DNA of 64,000 nucleotides from Cruorifilaria tuberocauda. Its lineage: Eukaryota; Nematoda; Chromadorea; Rhabditida; Onchocercidae. Of this stretch, positions 1-10,764 are shown piece by piece. The position numbers were made by a program, and so were the translations under genes. Position 1 is the first letter of the stretch, and each line of letters begins with the position of its first letter. The stretch lies in assembly GCA_013365365.1 (NCBI GenBank), contig JABVXU010000030.1, forward strand, positions 248,001 through 312,000, in the 5' to 3' direction. The notes beneath the pieces are model-generated. The model ran no database searches. It saw only the letters and a list, made by a program, of their open reading frames with translations, and was not told the DNA's origin.

Positions 1-170
1 GAATTGTATCGACAGAAATGGGTGGTATGTTTTTTCGTCCTTTTTATCGAATAGATGCTTAGAGTGCACGGTTCAATTTGTTATAATAAGCTATGAAAGT
101 TTAATATTCAGAAATTAGAATTCTAACATTCGAGTTATTCTTCGTTAAATTCGATAAAAGTTTATTGCAG
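1..170 (+). other. Intron sequence upstream of first visible TBC1D23 exon
   Basis: No coding signal is seen. The stretch ends in a TTTATTGCAG acceptor directly before the first TBC1D23 exon, so it is read as the 3' part of an intron. The missing 5' exons, with the start codon, must lie left of the window. Confidence 0.7.
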
Positions 171-3100
171 AGGAACCTTGGTATCCAAAATAAGCCAGGT
201 GTTTCATGCCAGAAGAACGAACAAATCGATGTAGCCCGTCCGAAAGTTCTTGATCGATGTTCATCTGCGTTGAGAAACAGTGATCTGGAAGTTGTGCTAA
301 CACTATTTTGTGAGCGTGAAGAATGTAGTTTCGATGAGAGCTATGTGAGCATTTTGGAAATGTTGGTGCCATTACGATTCAGTCTGGATGAACTATACAA
401 TATATTTTATGCTATAACTACGAAATTTGTGCCAAGGTTGTCTCATTATTTTATTCATCTTGGGTATACTTGCTGATTTTGATGACGATCTGTTAACTTG
501 ATTGCAATGAGCTTTTTGGTTAACTTTCTTATTCAGCTAGAAATTTGAGGTAGTACGTTGTAATTGTTTTCTTCATCTGATTTTTTTTGAGAGACATATC
601 GAAAGGTGCTGTATGCTATCAGCTTATGCACTTGATTGTACAGTATCACGATCCATTGCTCAGTTCACATCTCGAGTCACATAGAGTTACTTCTTTTGAG
701 TATGGGTATCCATTTTTCGCTGCATTGTTCGCTCCTGAAATTTGCAAGCAGTCATTGTATGTAGTATGGGATAAATTATTCGAAAGAGTAAGCTTTTAAA
801 GAAATTTTATGCACAAGGTACTGTATACAAATTCTCATTATTTTGTGAATGAGTGAAAGTGAATTTAAGTTTGAATCATTTTAGTTCAACGAGTGATTTC
901 AGCAAAGTTTAACAAATAATTGTTGAGGGTGATCCGTATTTGTTGTTTACAATGGTTTTGGTCTTCTTAATCAATTCCTCCGATCAGCTTATGGCATTGA
1001 ACACCAAAAGGTCTTTGCTTTTTAGATTCTTAATTCTGTGTTGTGCAGTTCTCACAGTCAAAGTTTTATCCTTGCAGTGAATTGATTGATACGATTCGAT
1101 TTGCTGTGAAGGAACTTTCCGTAGATGATGTGGATGATTTTTTTGAGTTATCAATTTTGTTTCTAAGTCAGACACCATCGTCTATCAAACAAGTAATTTT
1201 TTTGATATTTAACTGTGAAATTCCATGGTCATGTTGCAAATATAGATTTTTATTTTTAATTCCTCATAAATTGTGATTAGTTTCTGCAAGGTTTTATGTC
1301 TCTATCCCTCTTCATTTACTGATTTTGCTTGATTTCATTCGTTTCTTCACAATTATTCTTAATCCAGGATTTTCAACGCGTTTTGTTTGGCTCTCGATAT
1401 GCCGAAGAAATGCAAGCTGATATTGCAAAGTTGCTTGTATTACCCATTGATCCTCGAGATGTTATCCGAATGGGTTTGGATGAAAATTTCAATGCAACCG
1501 TAAGGAATTTGCGTACAGCTTAATTTGGAATTATTTTTTTTAACTGTATGTTAACGACGGAGAGAAGCTTTACCATACATTTAAGCGCATTATTATGTTG
1601 TTCATTTTAATGCAGAAGTGAATGCCAATTTCTTTCCTGTTTCACAATGTGCAACATTGTTTTATCAATAAAGTTTTCAACATAGGAATCGGAACCGAAT
1701 TTCTTCATCATTGATGCTCGATCTCATGATCAGTATTCAGCTGGCCATTTAGATGGTTCGTACAACCTGGATTCCACACTGGTGTGCTTCATTTTTTTTC
1801 TAAGACACGATTCCTCTTTCATTTTGTTTGGACGTGGTAATTGTTTCTTGTGGGATTAATATGGGATACCAATATACCCTAGTTGTTTTTTAAGTAAATA
1901 AGCTGGCAAATATACAAATATTTATTAGTTTATCCGCAACTTCCAAGCAATTCTAATTCTAGCTAATTTTTTATTTCATATTTAATAGGTCATCTGAAAC
2001 GGCATTCTTATTCCGTTTTGTGTTAGTTGTATGTATTTTAATTTTAGTTTTTTCAGTTGGTTGAAGCACCACTTCAATACAAATTAGCTTTATCCAGCCT
2101 GGATGCATATCGGTGTGCTTTTCATCCTAATGAACATATCCTTTTCCTTGGTTCTGGACATGAAGATGATCTTTATTTGTACATGGTAATTGCAAATTTT
2201 TTACAACAAGGACGAAAGCACATAGCTTTGGTAGATGGAGGATATAAAGGTGTCTTTTCATGCTATTAAGAGTTATTCCATCTTTTATGTTAACTTGAAA
2301 TTTCCTAAAACAGTATCATTTAGCTCTTCATGAACAGCTTGCACCAAATTTTGAACGTTTGGATGGACATTATGCTGCCATTTGTAAAGAATGTAACAGA
2401 CAACCGTCACACGTAGCTGAAAAACATGCTCAGAGAAAATCGTCTGTAAGTGTTTTAGAAAAACCGATTTTCGTTAGGAAAGTCGTATTATCTAATTACT
2501 TTGTTCATAAAATCTCAATTTCAGGTACTACCATTGATTTATGTATTGAGCGTATGGATTTTGATGTTTAGAAATGAGTCGGTTACTTAGTCAACTCTCA
2601 GAACAGATAAACGAAATGAGAAAGACGAATGGTGGCCATTGTGTACACTTATTTGATAGCAACATCTGAGGCACCAGTGTATTAAATCAAAACGGTGTGG
2701 GAAAAATGGGATTATCGAAGTATTTTTCAGTGGAAGATCGATGTTGGTAGTATTTTCGGTGCAGTTAAAGCATCGGCGCCTTCAATTAGAGAAAAAGTGC
2801 TGAAACTACCAATAATTGTAACACGTGGTCCAAATACTGTTGAGTTTAGTCATGTTGAAACAAGTCAGCGGCATGGTAAACGATATCGTAATGAGAAGTC
2901 GCTTTTCACTCTTAGTGATTCTGATTCTGAAGCAGAAACTGTCGCTGTTACATCCAGTCTAGGATCCTCTGAACCAAAAGTTAGCTTTTTCATATTTAAA
3001 TGCCTTGTAATGATAGTCGAAGCTTCGAACTATATGAATCATCGGAAGTAGGACTTACTGGATCGGTAACAAAAACTCTGTAGGAAGTGTGAGAATTCTT

Positions 3101-3976
3101 TGCGAGGTACAGTAGAATTTAAATTTAGCTGACGATAAATTTCAGAAATTGGACGATGTTCTGAAACAAAATGGTGCACTGGAATATTTTGAAGGATTGG
3201 AAGTATTTACGGAAGGTGCGAGTCACCGTACTGTGGAATGTTATCTAGCCTTAACAGCGACACATATTCTCATCTTTCATCAAGAGGAAAAGGTTTATAA
3301 GTTTAAAAATCAGAAGGTTGAAAAGTTTTCTCGATTATGAGAACTCACTTGTCAATCTAGACTCGATTTTAGATTCCAGCAAAATTTTCTGATACTTTTT
3401 GGTTTTTTCGAAGAAGTTTTTGAAAGAAATTTTGTTTTTGTGATAATTATCCTTTTTGCATCGTAGATTGGGAAAGTTGTTTTACAAGCACGACATGCAT
3501 ATGAATCAGTTTTGCGTGTTTCAAGCAGGAAAAAAATTCCTGAGTTGCTGACGTTCAAGTTTGGTTATTGTAACGATGAGGATGATTACAAGGCAATTTA
3601 CATTTATTTTACTCTAACGTATATTGCTTCCGAAATCTAGCAGTGCTCGCATTTATTACTTTCATCGCTTCCAAGTGCGATAAAAGTCTAGAAAAAATAT
3701 ATGCACGAAAACGAAAGCTTCTGCGATTTCATTTGAAATTAAACAGCTAAAAAAAATTCTCGCTGATCACCAAACTGCCATTACCTCATTCTGAGTATGT
3801 TTTTGAATTCTTTTTATTCCTTTTCGATTTATTTCAGCTCCAATCACTTCAGATGTATGAGAACTTTCTTGCTTTAGGTTACTGCACTTCATCGTTTCAT
3901 AATACCCAGAGCTGGTGATTGCGCAAAATCAATCAAAACGAATATAGTCACGCTCCGACCAGGTATTCTTGACTAA
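171..3976 (+). CDS. TBC1D23: TBC1D23 orthologue (TBC, rhodanese-like and C-terminal PH-like domains), 5' end outside window
   Basis: Exons by splice site and phase: 171-436, 592-787, 928-1010, 1078-1192, 1368-1499, 1686-1781, 2057-2249, 2324-2445, optional 27-nt 2525-2551, 2731-2979, 3146-3292, 3467-3592, 3878-3976. They give about 607 residues in phase; the first part of the TBC domain is missing. Seen: the TBC C-terminal half (PRVLDRC-like PKVLDRC, LFAPEI, WDKLFER, DPYLLFTMVLVFLINSSDQ), a rhodanese-like domain (FFIIDARSHDQYSAGHLDG, then HILFLGSGHEDDLYLYMVI), an acidic Ser linker, and the C-terminal domain (LALTATHILIFH, SRKKIPELLTFKFG, RFIIPRAGD). Known of the family: TBC1D23 is a catalytically degenerate RabGAP-like adaptor that captures endosome-derived vesicles at the trans-Golgi by binding golgins and the WASH complex. 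The rhodanese-like part lacks an obvious active-site Cys, as expected for a non-enzymatic fold. No downstream partner gene is evident. Confidence 0.93.
2588..2688 (+). repeat. Dispersed repeat, copy 1 (intron of TBC1D23)
   Basis: About 100 bp that recurs almost unchanged at 5110-5216. Both copies begin TAGTCAACTCTCAGAACAG and end GTGTATTAAATC. This copy lies in the intron between the exons ending at 2445 (or 2551) and starting at 2731. It has no terminal inverted repeats or ORF, so its class is unknown. Confidence 0.85.
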
Positions 3977-5870
3977 AGTTACAGATTTAATTCGGCTTTC
4001 GTTTATTTGTTCTTGTGATGCTTTACTCTTTATTTACTTTTTTTTTTGACTTGATTTGTTTTTAAATCGGATTTCTCTATGTTATAAAAGCTACGAGGAT
4101 TATAATAAGCATTTTGTTCCTTTTCTGATGCATCATAATGCAAAGGATTGCAAATGTAACATTATTCAAAACATTTTTTCTACTCAAGTTTTTTCGATTC
4201 AGAATATGATGAGTATAGCATTGTGCAGGAAGTCTTTTATTCCCACCCCCAATTTTCTGATTTTCAAGCAAATTTTTTTGATACGATGAAACAATAGGAA
4301 AGAAGCAGTGGAGTGTTGATTATTTTAATGTTTTGTAATCTTTTTATCGCTGTATTGAATTATTCTGTGCTTCCTTACTTTCTGAATTTTGTACTCATGT
4401 TATCGGTGTGATGTTTTTTTCACTGTAACACATCAGATAACTGTGTTATTGAATTTTGTTCTTTCAGGGCTTTCTATTCTTTGTTTTGGACCTCGGTTCA
4501 CATAATTTCTTTCCCTAGTTTAGCTAGATAATTTTTAAGATTTTTAATCTCATTGTACAGAATTATGTTGTTTTGCCAGCAGATTGGCTGAAATATTCTC
4601 ACAGCTTTCGTTTTATGAATGTGATAACAAGAGGGGCTAGGATTATACCGGTTAAAGAAGTAAATATTCACAGTTTCCAACTAATTTTCATTTTTGGTTG
4701 ATTTCTTCGTGGTGTTGTTTTGTTTTTTCTAAGGCTCTATCTTTTAATGAAGGTTCAGTTTTTTTTTTTACAAGTTTACGTTTCAAAGCAAAGTATTTGT
4801 GCACGAGTATTGCAGTTACATTCATTTATAAAAAATCTATGGACAATATGAAGATTAATCAGAAAATATGAAAATTATGGTCAATACGTGGCCAGATAAC
4901 TTGCAAAAACTGCTGAGAAACTATCTAATTGGCTGAGAAAGACATCGATTTGAATATCTTCTGGTGCCGCTTTCTTTTATCAAGTTCCTCGAAATCTTAT
5001 ACCGTGTCGAAAGATGCAAGCCTTCGTTGATGATCAAAAGCTGGCTAGGGTAACTCGTGTGGTCAGTTGTGAAAGTTTCATCTCAGTGACACATTTTCTA
5101 AATTGTTGCTAGTCAACTCTCAGAACAGATAAACGAAATGAGAAAGACGAATGGTGGTTATTGTGTATACTTATTTGATATTGATAGCAACACCTGAGGC
5201 ACTAGTGTATTAAATCCACTCCCTTCTAGATAACTTCCATATGTCCGGTAGTACATTTATAATTCTCGATAATCATCCACTTACTGCACCTTCGTCTATT
5301 AATGGAAAATAACCAGTAAAACATAAAATTGCACAAAGTCATCGCAATTCGGACCGTGACTGATGAATACTTGACCTGAAACATTTACATGTGACTTTTC
5401 TTTTTGGGGTATGTAAGAGGAATGTGGTGATTAGGAATGAAATGAAAGTGTGGGAGATGAAGAGAGTGACGTGGAGGTGGGATGGGCGATTGACTGCTAG
5501 CCATGTGGTGTGATTGAATGTGTCCTGTGATGTATGTGTGTCTTGGGAAGATTGTTGTGGAGTAGAATTTCTACCTGTGCTGACTGCTGACTGTTGGGTA
5601 CCCACCTGTCTTCTCCAGATACATACTTCCATCTCAGGGCTCTGAAGAGTCCTTCACTTCTCTAGTACTGGTTTCTGTTTGCAAATCAGCTATTTCATGC
5701 AAGTCAGCTAAGATAGCTCCATTCTCTTAATCATAATAATCCAGTTGTTTTTCCTTAATGTTATCCTGCTCCTGCTCTCACCTCGTTTTTTCTGATATTG
5801 ACGGTATAATTTTTTTGTGGTAAAATCCAAGAATAGGGATCAAATTCAGTAAGTCATTTTTAGGAAAGTT
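3977..5870. other. Intergenic region between TBC1D23 and the kelch gene
   Basis: No gene is supported. It holds repeat copy 2 and, at about 5450-5640, a stretch visibly richer in G and C than its surroundings. That patch lies 230-420 bp upstream of the kelch start, so it may be promoter sequence. A 97-codon minus-strand ORF there has no recognisable features. A T-rich run followed by AG at 5863-5864 sits 7 nt before the kelch ATG and could be a trans-splice acceptor. Confidence 0.6.
5110..5216 (+). repeat. Dispersed repeat, copy 2 (intergenic)
   Basis: Same orientation as copy 1 at 2588-2688, about 2.5 kb downstream. Differences are a few substitutions and a 6-bp internal duplication in the GATATTGATAGC stretch (copy 1 has only GATAGC). 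The near identity suggests a recent duplication or a young repeat family. Confidence 0.85.
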
Positions 5871-8312
5871 ATGCAAGTGAATACTGAAGACGTCACTGTT
5901 CCATGGGGTAGAGCACCGGATCCTCTAGACATACAGATGGGCCGCTGGCGCATGGCAGTGTTTCAAGATGTTCAAGAAAGTTTCGATCGCTCCAAGCTGT
6001 ACTTTCTCTACGATCCTATTGCAGATGAGAATTCAGGAACGACGTGAGAGCATTTTTCAGTTATATGAGGCACTACTAATGAAGTTCCAATTTTGTATTA
6101 CGTGTCAAATATTGACAGCTGATGGTCAAACTCGCTTTTTTTTAGTGGTGGACGCAAAGGCAACCAAGGTTTGGTTGTTTTCGATTTGTATCAGCGGTGC
6201 TTTACTCGAGAAATACCTATTTTTTGTGAAGGTATGAGTTTCAGGTTTAACTGCTTAAAATCTTTTGAAATTGCAGTATTTTTCTTTTAAATTGATATTG
6301 GAGTTTTGTGAATACATGCATCGTTCCTCGCATAGTTTGTTTGTTATTTCTTTAGGAACACCGAAATTCTTGTTTGCATTGAAGTGTCCTTCATCTTCTG
6401 GAGGTTCCTCCTTTATTGTTGCTTGTACAACCAACAGATATGGTCAAACTGGGGTTAGTTACATGTCTTTATATTTTTTAAATAAAATTTTTGAATAGGT
6501 GTTAGTTACTATCTTTCTCTACTTTTAAAATTATTGAATGGGTGTAAGTACGGGAATTTTAGGAGCGTGTGGAGTAAAGGATGCAAAAAATTAAAGTGAT
6601 ATTAAAAAGTGCCAGAAGCCCTGTTAAGATATTATCTTGAAAATTTAAGCATTAGGAGAGCTATTATCATTATAAGGGAGATTCAACTCATTAGCTTACC
6701 AGTGAGTTGCAAATAACTTATTTTCAAATTTCTCTTTCCTTTCACTTTCAGATAGGATTCGTTTCCTTTTTCAGTTACTACTGTACAGAATTAATTTGAC
6801 ACATGATGGGATGAATTTGGAAAGCGAGCCAAAAGAACTGTTAACAAATTTCATAGTAGTCAATGATACATTTATCGTTTCAATGCGTGAAGATACACCT
6901 GAAATTGTGGTGATGGCTGCTCCTGGTCTTACTGTTTGGCGAATCAATTGTCTTATCGAGCAGCCTTCCAGTCCAATCGAATCCTTCTCGGTCACAGGGG
7001 GAGACCTCAATCATTATTACGATGCTTATTTAAGCCAAGGGTTTGATTTCTCTGCTTTCACTTTTTCGTCATAAACTGCCCAGAATTAATGGATTTGATT
7101 CAAATCGTTGAGTTTTATTAAAATTGTTAAATTTTCTATTTTGACATATTTATGTTCTTTCATTTTATTGGAGTGGTGACATGACTTTGTGTTATTTTTT
7201 CGTTTCTATTTTAGGAAAATATACTTTCTTTCCCAGTCACCTGATGGACATTTTGATCATTCTCGTATTCACATTCTTGAAATCACAGGACAGCACCACT
7301 TGCAAACTGTGTTGTGTAATCCTGATCCTGTGCGCGGTGTACCATGTGCTCGGAAGCAGGCTGCTATTGATTCTCTGGCGGGTATGCTAAATAGTTAACC
7401 CTTGTCCTTTTAATTTCACTTTGTAAATATCTTTATAATATCACCTTGCAACTTCTTTTATGCTATCAAAAGTTGTAGAAACACACGGCTTACAGGATAC
7501 ATTTTACTTGCTGGGGGCGAGATCAATTATAATAGTTCGGTATCTCGTCTTGTTGATTATTGGTTTCTTGATCTTTCAACTTTCATGTGGCAGCAAATTC
7601 CTTCGGAGATGCCAATTCCTCTGATTGAGCCACGCCTTACAACTACCAATTCAGGTTGACTTCACAGTTTATAATGTCGATTTTCATTTGTGTTGTAATC
7701 TGCTCTTCAGAACTCTTCAGTAATCATAGTAAACTGAGATGTTTGAATTATAGCGACGATGACAGCGGTGGCAATTTTTCAGGAAGTGTTTATCTGTGGG
7801 GCGATTTCGATCAGCCAATGCCAGGTATGTCAACTGGAACACACCTGCGCATTCTGAAAATAACTGGATTTGAAAGGATTAAACCACCTTCTTATGATGA
7901 AGCATCCAAAAAACCTACTTCACCCCCACTTGTTCCGCAAGGACCATATCCAGCGGGAACTGCAGATGATGGGTCATTTCCATCTTATCCAAATCTTGGT
8001 TTTGCATCAAGTGCTAATACGCAGAATATGGCTTCTTGTCCACAAAGTAATGCTCCCTATCCACAAAATAATCCCTCTTATCCACAGAGTCAATCCTTTT
8101 ATACTCTAGACCAAACAGCGTACCCTCAAGACCAACCACTACAGGATTATCCGGAGTCGGTACCTTACTCGCAAAGTGACAACCGTCAGAACACTTATCA
8201 AAATCAAAGTAGTACACCCCAGCAGCCTTACAGTGGTGCCCCGGGGTCATATTATACTGGTCAACATGCTTATTATCCACCACAAGAAAAGCAGAATTGT
8301 TGTCTTCAGTGA
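5871..8312 (+). CDS. Kelch-type beta-propeller protein with PPxY motif and C-terminal CaaX-like CCLQ
   Basis: Seven exons in phase: 5871-6043, 6146-6231, 6356-6453, 6775-7040, 7215-7381, 7496-7654, 7783-8312, giving 492 aa. The ATG is chosen because a TTTTTAG acceptor lies 7 nt upstream and the exon opens in frame. Residues 1-316 look like a degenerate propeller: [51 protein letters not shown] followed by [15 protein letters not shown], then VYLWGD. The best-formed kelch blades are the last ones. From about residue 351 a tail begins with PPSYDEA, a WW-domain-binding PPxY, and runs through Tyr/Gln/Pro/Ser-rich sequence to KQNCCLQ. The final CCLQ fits a CaaX prenylation box, which would anchor the protein to membranes. 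I do not recognise a named orthologue; function is unknown. Confidence 0.8.
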
Positions 8313-10764
8313 TTAGAATCCTTCAATATATAATTCGTTATAAATCATCCCAAGTATTTTACTTGCATTTTGAACAATATGGTTTGGTGTCGGTGTTTTT
8401 AGTGATTTTAATAGATTCTTTAGTATATGTCTTCAATTTTTCAACCTTTTTTAGCTCTACAGATGATTCTTGTTCTTATACTTGAACAAATTTGTATATG
8501 TTTTTCATCGTTTTTTATCTCTCCTAGTCTACTGCAGTGTATGATATATATAAATATTCTTGATCAAACTATAGGCATTCATGGATTTCTGTTTAACTCC
8601 TATACTTTCTTTGCACTATGTTCTCTAATTTTTTTAATGCAGCACGAATTTCATATTTAAAATAGTAATTTTTGCAACTTTATGATCTTCCACTGATTAT
8701 ATATTGTTTTATATACTCCTAGGAGATTGTTGATCATCGATAAAACTTACCACCTAATTATACGCGCAGTAATGCGCCAATATTTGTTAGGAATGGTTTT
8801 GTTTATATACGAAAAAAAAACTGTTTATTCTTCTGAAAAAGTGAGAAATTAGATAGCTATTCAGTTTAAGCTAAAAACTTCAGTCCAGTTTTCATTTCAC
8901 ACCGTCACTGGGTGATGGCACTTCCTTTACTTTAATCGCTGCTTTTTTTCCGATTTTTTTCATCACTGTAGTCTTAATCCGTAAAAAACTTTCTACTTAA
9001 TGATATGGCTAGAAGTATTGTATTCGTCAACTTGCTGTGTATATTTCGACCGTATTAATCAACCGCATTGTTTTGCTCCTGCACTCAGTTTATCTATTTT
9101 CATGTAGATCTTCATTCTTTAACTTTCAACTTCTGTATTTGATTCTACTGTTTTCTAATTGTTGTTATATCATGCACGAAGTATATATAAATGTTAGAGT
9201 TTCAAGATTTTCAAAAAAATATAAGGAGTATAATACGTTTGCTGAAAATGTTTGTGTCTCCATATCGCGTATACTAAAAAGCATGAGTGGATTTAAACTC
9301 TTTATGATATCTGTTCATAACCTCCATATTGATCTTTAACTGTATTTACATTATTTAGGTAAATTCCGATCTCAAATTCTATCACAATTATCAAAAATTC
9401 TAAATTCCAAAGGAAATATTTTTTGTTCTGTTGTACAACGGTGAATCTAGTCCTCCAAGCAATCTGTTTACTTATAGCCATCTGATACAGGTGAATCAGC
9501 CTTTTCTTCGTTTACCTATTCATGATAGTGTGCTATTCATTCGAATTAGGTTTATCCACGGTACTGAGATTTTCATGCAGTTAATGGCGTTTCAAAACTG
9601 CTAAGACAACACGCCATTAGTTTCGTTTCTTTCTGTTTTGAAGTGCTTTAGCTTTTCAGAAAGAAAATGTGACCCTGTATTGTTTTCTTACATTTCTGAG
9701 AATTATTAATAGTAAAAAATATTTCATGTAAATCTTTTATTCATGAAGGTGACATTTTTAAAAATTTTTCCAAATCTTTCTGCAGTTAAAAAGTACATTT
9801 GTCGATGTTTTTGAAGGCTATAGAAAATGTTGTTGAAAGAAGTTAGGCATTACGCAGAACAGATTTTGATTATTGTTAACCTTAAGAATGGCTTCAAAAA
9901 GTGTTTGAAAATCTGACAATGTGGTTAACAAAGTATTACTATCTGTATGGCACACTTTCGGAATATTTCTAAAGAGAAATTTATAGATTTGTTCCTAAGA
10001 CAATGGAAAGGAACAAAACTAAATTGAAAAAAGGCTTCACACACGTACACACACATCCACGCACGCACGTGCACACACACGTACATAATACATCCATCAA
10101 AATGAATATGAAGAAAGTAAGAGAAAAGAAACAATTTTTGAAGAAATGACATAGGGTGTGAGAAGGAACCGCTCAGCATGAATACGTACGAAATCCAAAG
10201 CACTAAATTAAAATTCATGGCAGCAACAAAAGTTTTAAATTTGAAAAGGGGAATTCGATCGATAATCCATGTCTGACTTGGTAATTATTTGGAAGCTGTC
10301 TCATAAAAACAAGTTCAGTAATAATTTAGTTGGTTAATCATCGGAAATTCTATCATTTTAGAAGTTCGTCGTATCGATAACTTTTTTTCGATTAAGCAGT
10401 TTAACTTAATTTTCAAGCAAAAATAAGGTTTAAACTTATGTGTGGATCAAGGATCCTTTTTTTGCATTACTGACAATTACTTCGCAAACCTAAACCCGAT
10501 GTTGTATTATCAGCACATCATTTCAAGTCGTCCTCCTGACGCAGTACACTATGTACAAGTTGTATATCATCGTATGAAAATTTGATGTAAAATTTAAAAA
10601 ATTGAACTGAAATCTGAAATTATGTTATATTTTAACTGTGGAATCTAGAAATTCCTCCAATTATCGTATAAGTAAGCTTTAAGAATATGATATTTTCAGT
10701 AGAATAACAAACCTATAACATCAACAAGTTTGAGGATACGAGTAATTACCAGAAGAAATAGCTT
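8313..10764. other. Intergenic, no gene seen
   Basis: 3' flanks of the kelch gene (+) and the Cys-spaced secreted protein gene (-). It is AT-rich; the ORFs present are short and rich in Phe, Ile and Leu, as expected by chance. A CA-rich microsatellite lies at 10037-10085. No clear polyadenylation signal was picked out for either gene. Confidence 0.6.
10037..10085. repeat. Imperfect CA/CG dinucleotide microsatellite
   Basis: Runs of CACACA interrupted by CGTA, TCCA and CGCACG. It lies in intergenic DNA about 0.7 kb beyond the stop of the minus-strand secreted protein gene. Confidence 0.85.

Noticed and set aside
5339..5632. 97-codon minus-strand ORF rich in Ser, Thr and His upstream of the kelch gene
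   Set aside because: No ortholog-like motif and no splice partners. The composition fits a G+C-richer promoter patch.
5968..6237. Plus-strand ORF over the kelch gene reading [20 protein letters not shown]
   Set aside because: It is a shadow frame: the phase-consistent kelch exons 5871-6043 and 6146-6231 use a different frame, and the junction restores [15 protein letters not shown].
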